Part shown: one piece after another, positions 51,480-64,000 of the stretch
Position numbering within the stretch: position 1 is the stretch's first letter
Layout of the letters: each line of letters opens with the position of its first letter
Assembly: GCF_963576545.1 (NCBI RefSeq)
Contig: NC_083651.1
Span: 16,043,580 to 16,107,579, forward strand
DNA length: 64,000 nucleotides
Origin: Limanda limanda
Lineage: Eukaryota > Chordata > Actinopteri > Pleuronectiformes > Pleuronectidae
Direction: 5' to 3'
Program-made: the position numbers and the translations under genes
The notes under the pieces: generated by a model
What the model was told of the DNA's origin: nothing
What the model saw: the letters and a program-made list of their open reading frames with translations, nothing else
Database searches by the model: none

Positions 51480-51880
51480 TTACGTGCACAGTGCTGCATC
51501 CAACAGATTTTGGCACAGTATACATGAGTGGGCGACTCCATGGTTGTATATATGGAAGAGCTTCAGCTTTACGCTCCTCTCCATTCCACGGCCTCCGGTG
51601 TATAAATTTAGTTGATGGTGTTCGTTTCTCTTTCTTAATTCATTGCATTCGGATTCCTCTTTGATGCAGTTCTGTTGTCCCCCAAACAATTGAAGTGGAG
51701 ACAATGGAGGCATAATGATAGATCCGTGTACCCACCATCTGTAAGAGCAGCTGCTCCCTTGCATCTGTACAATATGCTGGAGCGGGGAGCCTCAGTAATC
51801 TGCATAATAAGGAGAGGGCTTATCTCAGTCTAGTTAATAATCACAAGCAATCGATGCACTTCATTCCCTCACTCCTGACT
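51480..51880. promoter_or_regulatory. Candidate conserved non-coding element
   Basis: Non-repetitive block with paired SOX-like cores ACAATTG and ACAATGG about 18 bases apart (near 51686 and 51702), then CTAGTTAATAATCACAAG near 51830. The 94-codon minus frame over it has no recognisable domain. Called from texture and motifs only. Confidence 0.3.
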
Positions 51881-54800
51881 GATGAAAAAAGCAGCAAAGT
51901 TTTGGTATGTCTGGTGTATCCTCAAGATGAGCAGGGGTCACGGTGTAATGCCAAGGTGTTGATTTTGCCTAGAGCTACAGATTTAGTCTGCACTCAATTT
52001 CATCTTTTCATGAATACCATAATTACAGCAGGACGCTGTGAGTTATCATACCGCCTCTATCCTCCTCACTCCCTTATAGAGTTTATTGCCTCTGTAGCAA
52101 TACCGCACCTATGGTGTTGATAAGAGTTGCACATTGTAAGAAATACTGTTACACTGGCCAGAAGATTGGGGCTATAAAAGACAAGAAAATTCATTGGGAA
52201 TATAACTTCCTGTCTGGAATGCCCTCTTAGACAGCACTACGTCTGTGGCCATAACAAGTTGTTTTCTACAGGGCATCACAATTCAGCTCAAGGAAACGTT
52301 TATATTGTGAAGTGAGATTCATTTTCCTTCTGCCCACAAACTGGTATAATAATTATTACTTGCAGATATGTTTTTGCAAATATCCACAGAGTAGTGTTAT
52401 ATCCAGGTAAGAAGGGAAATAAATTTACTATTTATTGAAATTTTAATATTTTTAATGGAACATGTACTTCATAAAGAGCTGATTTGACTGTGAGCTTGTG
52501 GCAAACAGTCCTTTTCATTCAACTGAAGGCTTTGAGAGTCAATGTTTGGCTTTAATACTCATTGACAGTCTGAGTGCGTGATTTATCCATTGAATGGGCT
52601 TTTTTGGTTGCCTATATGTGACATCGGACATTCGTCCATGCAATTTAATAAATGCCTTCGGGTTTTGAGAATCAGAACGTTATTATTTTCTTAAACAAAA
52701 CCCTATTTATTACACTTGGTAATGGCTGCTAAGAAGGCACTAAATTGATTGGATGAAAAGTATGCAATAATATTGATCAGCAAAGTCTCTCCTTGGTGTT
52801 CTCTTGTTTAATATGCTCATTAAATCAAGTTTATTTAATACTCTGCATTGGGAAAGCGAAATGCACCAAAAATGTATTAGCCTTTTTCATGTTACTTGTT
52901 TAAGAAAAAAAATCATGTTTCATATAGTTTAACACAGGCAAATCAGTTCTTGGTGGATCTTTTACAATTTTTCTTTTTTGGCAGAAAAATCTTTTTTTTT
53001 ATACATTAATGCAAACATACCCCTTTTACTTACGAATGTTATATTAATAAATGGAATAATAGTCGGGAATATAAACTGTCTCTTAAAAAATTGCCATCCA
53101 CTTCCCATGGTTCGTGATCCTCCTAATTAAGCATGCATGATGTTTCTCTCCCAGCTGTTATGTTGCTGAAATGCACTAGGCAGGTGTACTGAGCCCCCAG
53201 TGAGGCCCGAGAATGAGAGCTGTATACGTACAAGTGCAGGTGTGACATGTTAGGAGGAGTCCAGGTGCTTATTGAGTTATCAGAGGCAGCCACTGCATGT
53301 TTGATTTATCATCTGGGGTTTAGCGTTGCCGTATCTGAGCGGCTATATATCAGACGACAAAATAAAACGTTCAGAAAATTACCTGCTGCATCGCTGCAGT
53401 CGTGATAACTTACACCGGGCACGCTATCGGATGTAGCGCGGCACCTACTGACACTTCATGTGAAAAATTGACAATGCTTATTATACCTGTGTAGTGACAA
53501 TACGCAGTAAATCATGAATGCAAACCTTTAGCCAAGCCAAAGATTCACCTTGAATTCACCCTTTAAGTGTCATGATTTCTCACTGATTTGTGGTTTATAG
53601 TTTGTTCGTCGGCTCTTGAATCAAAAGGCAAAGTTATGGCAGTGCTACGCCGGGACACAGGTTGAAAGTGCATTAAAATGAAATCTATTGACCCGCTCAT
53701 CTGTTAGAACTAATTTTCAGGTGCTCATCAAACAACGTGTGCTGTTTGATATGAACGCCATGCTTACCTCTGTATTCTTAAGAGCCTTAAACTCAGAATG
53801 AGGCAGCCAGTCTCCATGAGCACATAAAAGGAAGCCAGATTTATGGGGAGGTTTTTATCCTAGACTCAGGCACCATCTGATAAACAAGCGCTCTTTGCTT
53901 GAGGCTAAATAATACTCTTTGAGGTCCTGATTTACAATGCTGTGAAGGATCCATTTGTGGTTCAGCTCTGAGGCACGCACCTCTGTGATTGGTCATCCGT
54001 AAGCTCAAAATTTGGGCTCAGATCTACAGCTCACGAGCTTGAGGATTTCTAAATGGACAAATGCATAAATGATGGTTGGATTTTATTCAGAGTTAATAGA
54101 TGAAGAGAAATGAACTTTTCAGAGATGTAAAAGGCTTTTAGATTTAACAAAATCCTCCCCAGTTCCCTCTGATTGAGGCGAAAACCTCGGCAGCGTGCAG
54201 CCAATCTAATATTCTTGGCTTTTTAAAAGGGAACTCATTGGGGTATTGGTCCACTACATGGATTCCTAAGAGATCTGATTAAAGGGAAATCCCTCAATGT
54301 GTTACCCTCACCGTCTTCAGTTAAATCAGATGCACATTGCAACTGCCTAAATTCATCTAACATTGCCTTGCTTCACATCAGGAAAGAACAAGCTTCCAGT
54401 GGAAGGGAGAGATGCTGAAAAATACTAATTTACCGTTTCAACAAATTCTTGGTATCAACCTCTATTTTTCTATAACCTTAAAATAAAGTAAGTTTTACTT
54501 ACTTTTTTTACACAATGTCTCATGGTTTTTAGCTTTATTTTACACAATGTGTAGTCCTTGGTGTGACACATGAAAAAGCACATTTGTGAGATGAAAACCA
54601 TTTAGTACATTCTATTATATATTGATTTAAAAAATAAAAAAAAATTAGTTACATTTCCACATTGCATCTATACCAATCCTTGGATAAAAGTTAATGTATG
54701 GGAGGCATATGGTAAGACTTAATATGTACAGTAGGCCTGGGTGATAAAACAATAACAATAATTATCACAATGTAATTTCATCAATTGCAATATTTCAAAA

Positions 54801-55439
54801 TTTAAACTATATATTGTTATATTGACTATGCATTGTGCAAACACATATACAGGTATAATATATAATTGATATATACCTCAGCAAAAATCTGTCTTTACAT
54901 TTTTATTTTTATATAATTTTTGCCTATGTCACTCAGCCAAATTATTTTTCATGTCACAACATACACGATGGACCCAATGTTTTGACATGACTAGAATAAA
55001 CAACTGTGAATTCAAGTAAAGCTGCAAGTGGACTAGAAAAGAGCAAAGTCTCTGTTGCTGACACAATCGCAGACTTAATGCTGTGGGTGCGTGAAAGAAA
55101 GTTGTGTTTCTTACATATTAACCAGTGAATAAATGGCAAATGATAGTAGAAAAGTATTCACAAAACATATTTACCTTAAGTACTAACAAAAAGAGACACA
55201 GTAGAAGATCAGATCTTGTCAGTTTTCATTCATATTATTTTTTATTTAACAGTCCAAGCCTATATTTATCACAATTCTCTCATGTTGCAGCCTATATGTC
55301 AGACGTTCCACTTACAGACCTTAACTACCAACACCTCTCCAGGATATATTTATCCTCATATCAAATGTCAGCAGCATACCCTTCCTCCTTAATCTGCTGC
55401 GTTTAGCTGTCGTTAAATGAAATTCAACACATGCGCAAA
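51881..55439. other. Gene desert segment
   Basis: No gene recognised. A block at about 53090-53560 has balanced composition and could be a conserved element. Around 54735-54860 the sequence (AGGCCTGGGTGATAAAACAA and following) resembles the decayed end of a common fish repeat. Confidence 0.45.
54735..54860. repeat. Possible decayed dispersed repeat
   Basis: TAGGCCTGGGTGATAAAAC followed by AATTATCACAATGTAATTTC and ATTGCAATATT resembles, from memory, a repeat whose consensus has a GGCCTGGGCGATAT end and alternating TATCG sequence. Strongly diverged. Confidence 0.35.
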
Positions 55440-56370
55440 ACCGTCGAACTGCATTATTTATTCGGGTGGTTTAAAGAAATTAGACATTGTCATTGCAGTT
55501 CATTTGAATCCATTTTAAGCCTTGTCTGCTATTTGATGTTTATGGGGTTGTGAGAAGGCCATGACATTGTTGGGTCATGTTTTGACACATTAATTGGACT
55601 AAGGGCTTTTCATCACAGCTGTTGGCAAATTAAGAGGAGATTGAAAGACCCTGATGTCTTGTAATTACTGTTTCATGTTGTGTAGTCTCACTTATGAACA
55701 GCAGCTCTCTCTGATAAATGGGCAGTAAAAGCAATAATGGAGCAACTACCATACAAAAGAGTTGAAGAGGGAATCGTCTCTCCTTGTACGTGCAAGTTAG
55801 TCAGGACAGGAGAAAGGTCAGGTCCGGAGAAATCCACTTGACGTCAGGTACATATTAATATATTATTTGATAAGTAGTGTTTTTGTATTCTCGTCCTATT
55901 CAGTAGTAGTGTCATGAAAATAGAATTACACGGTTAAATCTGGTGTGACCACAATCAGGTGTTAGCACAATTAACCCCACAATTTTGGCAGAAGGCTTAG
56001 CAAAGGAAACGTTCCGCCCACTGTGTTTCAGGCCATGTTCCAGAGAAGGGGGGCTGCATTGAAAACAAACCGCTGTCCCTGATATCAGCTGGTTAATCCT
56101 CTCCTGTTAGCGGCTTTATTGGTTCATTCAAGGAGGGTCTGTTGACATTCCCCCTGCCCTGTTAAAAGGCGACCGCATCTCAAGTGAAATCTGGAGTGTT
56201 CTTTACACAGACGGGGAGCCCCATGTGGCTCCTGCCTCCCAGTGGGCCTGTGATTTTCCTGCTTTAAGTGTCTACTGTCAACACTAATTTGTCCCACTCC
56301 TCCTCCGCCCCCCTCCGGAGGGGGACGCTCTCCTAAAGTTTTAATAAAAGATCAGCTATAACTCCCTGTT
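55440..56370. promoter_or_regulatory. Candidate conserved non-coding elements, distal desert
   Basis: Two adjacent non-repetitive stretches. 55480-55760 is rich in homeodomain cores (CACATTAATTGGAC near 55588, TTGTAATTACTG near 55660) and AATAATGG. 55960-56330 holds CTTTATTGGTTC with TTTATTGG at 56115-56122, a posterior-Hox-like site. Conservation not tested. Confidence 0.35.
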
Positions 56371-56654
56371 TTCTGGGGGGTTGAGGACAAAAGCTTTAAA
56401 AGCCACAGAGGCAATAAGATGCCAGGTAATGATTACAAGGCTTGAACAGAAGCAGTTACCAATACCACATACTGTTTTACACAGCACACTGCAAGAGTGT
56501 GCTGCAGCAAAAGGCTGGCTTCCTTACAGCAGGCTCCCACAAATCAGAGATGTTGTCTCAGCCTGAAATTAGTGGACAAGAAAAGCAATGTTGTCGTTTT
56601 TCTTTTCTTATAAAGCTTTTTGGACTGCACACAAATGAAATCGAATAAAAAAAT

Positions 56655-56895
56655 GTCCTAGGATGGCACCATACCTCCAACAAGGCCCAACAATATGTTG
56701 AATAACACTAAACGTCGCACTGTTAAAGAAAAGACCTGGATCCAGCCCCTGATCTGTATCTGCACTAAAATGTGATGGATACCTCCTTGGTGCATGCCTC
56801 ACCCCGCCACTTAATTTCATGGAAATTGTTCAGTTGTTTGGTGTTATACCTGCAAACATACCAATAAACAGATAGGGGTGAAAACATAATATCCT
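56655..56895 (+). repeat. Dispersed repeat, copy C
   Basis: Contains CCTGGATCCAGCCCCTGATC, CTGCACTAAAATGTGATGG, GCATGCCTCACCCCGCCAC, GGAAATTGTTCAGTTG and GGGGTGAAAACATAATATCC, in the same order and strand as copy A after lnpk. Confidence 0.65.
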
Positions 56896-59800
56896 CCTTT
56901 GCATTCATAAATGTTGTTTCACGTTCAGTAGGGCAGGGAGTAGAGCAGGGAAATGATTGTGTCTTACAGTGTGTTCAAATATCTATTAATTTATATTATA
57001 TTAGGTACAAATTCATTTTTTTGATCACTTATAATTCCAAATGATGGTTTAAAAAACTTTGTTTAAAAGTTATATAGTTAAATTTGTCCCACTTTATTTA
57101 CTCTGCGTGGCTGCATGCGTCTCTCTAATGCAAACTGAAAATGCGCTGTAGCCCAGTAAACCCCTTTGTGTGTTTTCATTTAACTGCTTTTCCTCAGGAT
57201 TAATAAGAGCAGCATGATTGCAAATAATAGTTTCTGACATGTTTTGCTTGAGTACAATTTCAGAGCTGGACAAAGTAAATTGCTCCATTTAATTTATCTG
57301 CCTTTGATGTCTAAAGGAAAATCAATGGAAAAAGTAATTTCTCTGCCGCCATTTAACCAAATACCCATCTAGCTGAATGATAGGTCCCTGGAAAAGCAGT
57401 CAGGAGACTTTCTTTTCAATTATCCCTGACTGGTTTACATAGTGTTTTGTTGACTGGACTCGATGTGAACATACAAATCTCATATGGGCTCTGCTGTTAT
57501 TGACGAAGCTTAATACAATTTCACTTCTAAGGTAGGCAAGAACCATGTAGAAATTGTTCAATATCTCAGTTGAAGCCCAATTTTCACCGCATTGTTTTTT
57601 TTCACAGTGTATTGTACGGTTATGGTAATGTAATATGCATAATTCATACACCTAGGGCCCCCTCCTAATTTTTGATTCTGCTGTCCTGCCTATTCATCTG
57701 AAGCTGAATTAATGCTACATTGTCCATTAGGCGGCCATAACACAAGGCAATACTGTCACACACTGTGGTTGAACTGAAACTCCCTGGAGGCAAATGGTAT
57801 TCCTCATTTTTCCATTTTTGTATACAGGCTATGCAAGAATTGCTTTGCAAAACACCACATTTCTCATTTTGGGTCAAGCTTGATATGTTTCAGCGCGATG
57901 TTGAGATAATAATTCTGTGTAGTAATTGGAAACTGCATTTTCACGAGGACCTGAACGTGTGTGTTGTTTTGTTTTTGTTTTATCTAGTTAGAGTTTTTGC
58001 GTTTTGCCTTTTGGGCGTTTTAGCTCGCCCGATTCTCAGGTGGATCAGTGTCTGTGAGAGCACAAAGAGAGAGCGTTAGATGGCTTGTTATCCTCTCCAG
58101 GGTTCACTTAGAGAGCCCTAGACTGCTGCAGTTGTGACCTTCATAAGGCACTGTCTCCCTGCTGGGAACACATACACACACACACACACACTCAGACTCA
58201 CACCAAGCACATCCACTCCACAGCCGGCACTCATTGGGTCATGATGGGGCTAAGCAGCCCCATTAAAGCATGCTCATCTAGGCTGCTATCACGTGCTCTA
58301 AGCGTAGAGATGGACTCGAGCCAAAAGGTCTTGGGCCTGTGGTTTCTGACTCCACAGTCCAAATATACTGGACTTACAGGAGTTTCATAGCTATAAGATT
58401 CAGTAAATGAACGTTGTTTTTCGTGCATGGTACATCGGTGTCATCCTTTCCTCTGGACACCACTCTTGCGATGTTACAGGCTGCACAGTGTATTATAAAT
58501 CCATTTTTAGACATGCTGTGGTCAGTTTAATGATCATTATGTGGCTCAGATGGAAAAACAAGGGAATAAGGTGAATCAATGATCGATTTTACAATGTGAC
58601 TTGATTCATGGGTAGTGCTGTGATAAATGGCCATCTTATCAAGCTTGAGGGTAACTGTTGTGGAAAATGTTTTTGTATTTTGTGAGAGAGAAGTCATAAA
58701 ATCGCCCTTCTCGGCCTGGCTTCCTGTGTTTCATTAGTTGGCCAGTCTTTAAAAACCCATGACGTCCTATAGTGCACTCTGCTCAAGAGAACACACTGTG
58801 TTAGCTAATGAGTACAGATTATACAGCAACTATTTCAGCTCTTTATTTATTATATACTGCTGCAGCTGTACCCTCTGAAATGTTTTTAAAATCCAGATTT
58901 TAAATCCCCAAGCACCACATCACCCAATGTTTTTTTCCTTAATTAGTCAGATGAGATACAGAATTGCCTCTCTCAGTGTGCAATGTAGCTTCTGTGCCAT
59001 CTTTGAAAGAACACGGGCATGTATAATATCAAGCAGAGGATCTGTCTTTGATTCAGGCTGATGGGGGGGCGAGCTGCACCTAAAGGTACTGAAGCAAAGA
59101 AATAATGGTATACTACGCTGCTTGTGAAAAGCAATAGGAGAACGGAGGGGGGTTCACATTAAAAGTGTCTCTCTAGGTAGCTGACATGACGCGACTAGTC
59201 AGACGTAAATAATGACAGACGGAAACTATCATGAGGTCTGTGAAGCATCCGTGTGCTGCCATCATTTTCTGTCTAACCTTGCATTGCCAGCAGCTCACCA
59301 GCTCTGGAGATCATTTAAAAAGCAGACTAACGATGCTGCCAGACCGCACACCAGTCACACGGATTTGTGTGAGTTTAGATCAGCTAAATAGATTTTTACG
59401 GGAGCCATAAGTAATTTTTTTCAAGTGCATAGTGACTTTGTCATTGATTTGCCATTATTTAAACCCTTACATAATTCAATATCATAATTCATGTAAAATA
59501 TAGTTTTTAATCGCATGCATTTTAAGGCTTTTTCTTATGCTGTTTTGAAGAGAAATCTGGGTGTGTTGCTTCTTTGTTGCATGTACTGTGTGTTTGCCAA
59601 ACTACTGCTGATGAGGAAAATAGGGATCGTTTTTCTCTTTAAGTGGATATGTCACTTTTTGAGTGAGGGTAAAATGATGATACAAGAGGACTAAAAGTTA
59701 ATATCAATTCATTGAATGACCCGGTGCTTCCATGGCTTTGCTTCTTAATTATATTCTGTTCATATGACGTACAGTCGCTGTACCACTTGTAAATCAAATT

Positions 59801-60840
59801 TGAATCAGGTACCACGAAGGGTCCGATTGAGAAAGATGGGCCTAATTCTAAAATGTTTATTTTTGCGTTGCATTGCAAGAGATGAGCAACGTCATTTAGT
59901 TTGGGCAGAAGGCTTTTCTTCACACTGATGCACCGACCCTCCATATGTCTCACATAACATTCCTATAATTGCTCTCTGGCTGTAATACCTTTAGAGTGTT
60001 TTTATATATCTGATGAGGTCATTCATTTCTTACTTCAACCAGTGAGCATATGACCATATTTCATGTGGAGAATATGTATAAGATATGTTGCATTTAAGTA
60101 ATATGAGAAATAATTTGAATATCCGCATCGAGTCTAATTTATTGTCCCGGCTCACCGCTTCTTTACTAGAGGACAATAACAATGCAAAACATGAGCCCAT
60201 TCTGCTATATAATTAAAATCATCTTTGGGGACATGTTTTGCTCTGTACACAAAATTTTGAAACTTAAAAAATGGCATGGTAATGTATTTGCATAATATAA
60301 CAATGAGTCCCACTCAACAAATTTATTAGTCTTGATTCTGAAAAAGCCGTGGCAAAGCAACTTGCATACTATAATTGGCATCTTGTGGTTTGCTTTCCTG
60401 AGGAGAGAAGGAGTTTTATATGCTTTTATAATAAATAGCATATTTAAGCACCCAGGAAATCACTGCAAGACATCCATCCTACATCGTTTCATTTATTCTG
60501 GTGTGTTTAATTAAAGCAAGGAAACTACATTCAATTTGTGTCTGAACAGTGTCTAATGTCTGAGACTGGTTATTAGATATTAAATTGATGCATAATTCAG
60601 GCAATTAAGAAAGTAATCACACAAAGTAATGTAATGGAAGTTAATTATTACTGCATAAGCAAACAGTTCATCAATGCTAGTTAACGCTGTGACTGCATCC
60701 CTAATATGCTCACCAAGCACGGAAATTCCTCTCCCTCAATGTTTTGATGTGCTGATTAAACATTGTGGAGGCAGATTAGTGTAGAAAGGAAGCGGGGCCC
60801 TCTCACCTCTGCTGTTCCTGAGTGACATGGTTCAGTGTGT
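56896..60840. other. Gene desert segment
   Basis: No gene recognised; the longest open frames (104 codons at 57765-58079 and 59639-59953) have no domain. A CA microsatellite lies at 58169-58191. Compositionally smoother stretches at about 59040-59420 and 60500-60790 could be conserved elements. Confidence 0.45.
58169..58191. repeat. (CA)n microsatellite
   Basis: Short uninterrupted CA run. Confidence 0.9.
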
Positions 60841-60849
60841 TGTAGCAGC

Positions 60850-60896
60850 GGGGGGGGGTTTGGAGGTGGGTGCGTGGGGGGGTGAGGGGGTGGTGT
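60850..60896 (+). other. G-rich tract with quadruplex potential
   Basis: At least four runs of three or more G (a nine-G run, GGTGGG, a seven-G run, GGGGG) within under 50 bases on the plus strand, an arrangement that fits intramolecular G-quadruplex rules. No nearby gene start is visible. Confidence 0.55.
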
Positions 60897-62002
60897 GTAG
60901 CACTTCGTGCCTGGCGTCTTTTCAAGTGCCAAAAAATGACGAGGGCGGTTGCTACCACAGGTAGTTTTTAGAAAATCTATCGATCTATGTATTTGTCTTT
61001 CTATTAATCTTTATATATCTACATGGTCTTAAAAAGTCTAAAAAAGTCTGAAATTAAATAATTTGTATTCTAAGCTTTAAAAAGGCTTTAATAGCTTAAA
61101 TATTATGTACTGGCTCTTGAATACATTATGTAGGTCTTAATTATGTTAAGCCTTCTTTCGTCGTGCTTCAAAATTCTTATTTTTTGAGAGAAATGTTTTG
61201 GCAGCATGAATAACTAGTAATGCCCCCCTGTGTTTTTTCTGTTATTTTGCTTATTTTTTCCCCTTAGAGATACGGATATTACTACGCTGTAAATAAACTA
61301 CAACCAAGACCAATTCGGAACTCATACGGAGAGCGTCCAACATCCCGTTAAGAATTTATCTCAGTACACTTGGCTTGGCTTGGTGCAAAACTATAGATAT
61401 CTGCTGTCTACCTGTAATTGACAAGATAACATGGGGCTTTTAGGCTTATTCTTCACTAGCCTACTTCACCTTATCATCAATTATGGGGAAGTGTAAGTAG
61501 TTCTGGGGGTCCGATATCCATTCATTCTTAAATTTACTTGTTGAAATCTTAAGATGTATGAATGTACTCATAAGGGTTGGTTAGGGTTTATGGAGGAGTG
61601 GCATTTGAAAGAACTACTGAGTGTTAAGCATTTACTTGGTGCCAATGGTTGAGCAAAACACGCAGTGAAGTAAGCTTATAGGAAATGAATAGGGAATAAA
61701 GCCCATACAAGAGACTGAAATCAGGATATGTTGATCTTTGCCTTATAGATGTTTACATAGAAACCTACCTATATTAGTGGATTACTCCTTTAATTGATCA
61801 TTTATCATGTCAGCTGATCATTAATCAACTGTTAAAGCCAAACTCTTTCTTTCTGTCTTTTCTGTCTTTCTGTCTTTTTCATGGCTGCAGGAATATACAA
61901 TGTGACTCTGTTTATCAGTCGTTTTATTCGTGCAAAAACAAACAGCCCGGTGACAACACAGCTCTTTCCCAAAATCACGTAAAACCAGCAACCGAGCAGC
62001 CA

Positions 62003-62055
62003 AACACACACACACACACACACACTCCCTCCCTCTCCCCCCTCTCTCTCTTTTG
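62003..62055. repeat. (CA)n followed by (CT)n tract
   Basis: CA run at 62003-62025 followed by a CCCT/CTCT pyrimidine stretch to about 62051. Confidence 0.9.
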
Positions 62056-62336
62056 AAGACATCCGATAAAACAAGACCTTCCAGCCTCGGGTTGTTTTCC
62101 TGAGTAAACATGCATGTCACAGTTGACCTTTCCCGGGGTCAGGCTGCATTTATATTGGCTGACATGTTTCCAACTTAATAGAACTGTTTAGCGCAGATCC
62201 CCTGGGCCCCTATATTTATTAAGCTGCAATGAGTTGCATCTGTCTGGTTGGCTCAAGTGGACCAATCACCTGAGGTCAGACACATAGTAACAGAGAAATA
62301 TAGACATGTAGCTACACACAAATGCATGCTTTATGT

Positions 62337-62339
<3 letters not shown>

Positions 62340-62401
<62 letters not shown>
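62340..62401. repeat. Long pure (CA)n microsatellite
   Basis: About 31 uninterrupted CA units, the longest pure dinucleotide run in the window. The poly-Thr-His open frame across it is an artefact. Confidence 0.97.
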
Positions 62402-62403
<2 letters not shown>

Positions 62404-64000
62404 GATGCAGACGTGTGCAGGTTTACAGCACTTGCACACGCATGTATAGTAAACGTCAGATCAATACAATTAGCTGCTAATTACGTAAGCTAATTTCATG
62501 TCCCTAAATTAGCACTGGATCTATTTAGCTCCTTGTCGCACAAGTTAATGTTTAGCATGAGTGCTCTGTGTAGTTGTATAGGTCCACTGTATGTTAGGCA
62601 TTATTAGAGGCAGTGCAGCATGCGGTCCAGTGTGACACTCTTCTTTGTCTTGTTTTCTAAGCAGTTTTCTGAGGTTTATTGATTTATCTTTGTTCAGCCA
62701 TTGTACAACAACCCATAATGCTGGTCATTTTCTTAGACTGATTTTAAGCCCCTGTCTGGTAATCAGGGATAATTGTCAATTATCACAAGGAACCATCAGA
62801 TCAATTACTGCAAAATCAATGCAGCCACTTGGCTTGCACTGCCTCTTTTCTTCCAGCAGAAGCACCACCTGGACTGTCAGAGCTGTCTGTAAATCTAAAG
62901 ATGCATATAAAGCGCCTAAAATATAATATTTTTTAGGGTTGTTTTTGTGTTGCTGGAGAATCATTGCGGGGGAGTGCTTTACAGTCATGTTTCTGAAATA
63001 GCGAGGCACCAGATGCACTTCTCGCTGCTGTTGTTTTATAACACCTAATGGAGACAAAACTATTGTTACCTCTTAAACCGAAGGCTGCGTATTATATCTT
63101 TTTCTTTTTATGAGCAAGCTGGTGAGAGCCCCTATTCCTGGTGGGTGAGATGACTTTTGTGATGAAACTTAATGTCGGGCAGTCCTGATGTCCTTATTTT
63201 CCTCTCAGAGGCAAGATCCCACTTTCACCTCGTGAAGGAAAGACGCCATCCGCTGAATGGTTTCCTCAGTGTATGGATACAAATGTGCTGCTGTAATGGA
63301 ATAGCCTGGTCAGCAGCCTAATGTATTATCTCCTCCTCAATGTATTTATTTACACTCAACTACTCCACATATTGCCTTGTCATCTTAACTGGCGAGGATT
63401 AATCTGTTGCCATATGTGCTTACATGAATGAAAGAGATTGACCTTTTACAAACTTTGCTTGTGGCCCCAAAGGGCAAGTTAATACTTTAAAATTGATGCT
63501 GTACGATGAGACGTGTTCTACGTTTTTGATTGTGCATCATCTTATTGAAATACAATTATTGAGTTAATCATAAATAAGCTTTGTATGTATTCAATTACAA
63601 TTAACACAGCACAATCAATTACGATTAAGTGGAAGGTTTGCATTGTGTGAACCACTGTTTTTTTTATTATAACCATAGAGTGTTTTGTTCAAGGACAAAC
63701 GTTGCGTTTCAGCATTGAGGAAGGACAAGCTATATCAAGACAAATGGTAAGGTCATCATTAAATCTATCTACTATCTATCGCACAGTCTGTAATGTTCAC
63801 TGCAGAGCATATTGTGTCTACATATTAGATATCGAGTCCTTGTTTAACACGTCTCTCGGAATCATGTTGTCCATTTCGATATATGTCAGTTGTGCTGTAA
63901 TCATTTTCAGTGAATCTAGCAGAGATTGTCATTTACCCAGTGTCCAAACTGCTCATATTTCATCCCCACCTGAAAGAGGCTGCCATTGAATATAATCACA

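Larger units (their letters stand above)
60897..64000. other. Gene desert, right end of window
   Basis: No gene recognised. Contains CA microsatellites at 62003-62025 and 62340-62401. The 93- and 95-codon open frames at 62645-62926 and 63702-63989 lack recognisable features. Confidence 0.45.

Noticed and set aside
57765..58079. 104-codon open frame with a hydrophobic C-terminal part
   Set aside because: No recognisable family, no neighbouring exons and AT-rich non-coding texture.

Overview
The window is nuclear DNA of a teleost fish, most likely a spiny-rayed (percomorph) species. It covers the 5' (posterior) end of a HoxD cluster and the flanking regulatory territory. Evidence for this is the order hoxd12a (minus) - evx2 (plus) - lnpk (plus), the conserved vertebrate HoxD 5' flank; compact introns with GT-AG borders; long AT-rich intergenic DNA; and several dispersed repeats that look like families common in fish genomes. 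Only three protein-coding genes can be supported. Each assembles into a complete in-frame coding sequence.

Layout. 1-4395: DNA downstream of hoxd12a, with a (CA)n/(CT)n microsatellite and a roughly 190-bp tandem duplication. 4396-5707: hoxd12a, two coding exons, 274 aa. 5708-17281: an 11.6-kb interval between the divergent hoxd12a and evx2 genes, where hoxd13a would be expected but no Hox13 homeobox is visible. It holds a GT-rich dispersed repeat, a fossil Tc1-like transposon, other repeat remnants, a TTAA-flanked MITE and the evx2 promoter. 17282-19573: evx2, three exons, 411 aa. 19574-31585: the evx2-lnpk intergenic region, with a second Tc1-like fossil and, just before lnpk, a 1.3-kb minisatellite with a recent 423-bp higher-order duplication. 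31586-38830: lnpk (lunapark), 12 coding exons, 406 aa, with a 3' UTR to about 39.6 kb. 39.6-64 kb: a gene desert with repeats, microsatellites and several blocks that read like conserved non-coding elements.

How it fits together. hoxd12a and evx2 are homeodomain transcription factors of posterior body and appendage patterning. lnpk encodes an ER three-way-junction protein and is a bystander locked into the HoxD regulatory landscape. In mouse, digit and limb enhancers lie between Evx2 and Lnpk and beyond Lnpk, so the non-coding stretches here are the natural place to look for the fish counterparts. Regulatory calls in these stretches are inference from base composition and motifs, because no cross-species comparison was possible.

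I saw no clear sign of a wholly new system. The observations most worth following are the apparent absence of hoxd13a, the duplicated element 3' of hoxd12a, and the higher-order minisatellite upstream of lnpk.
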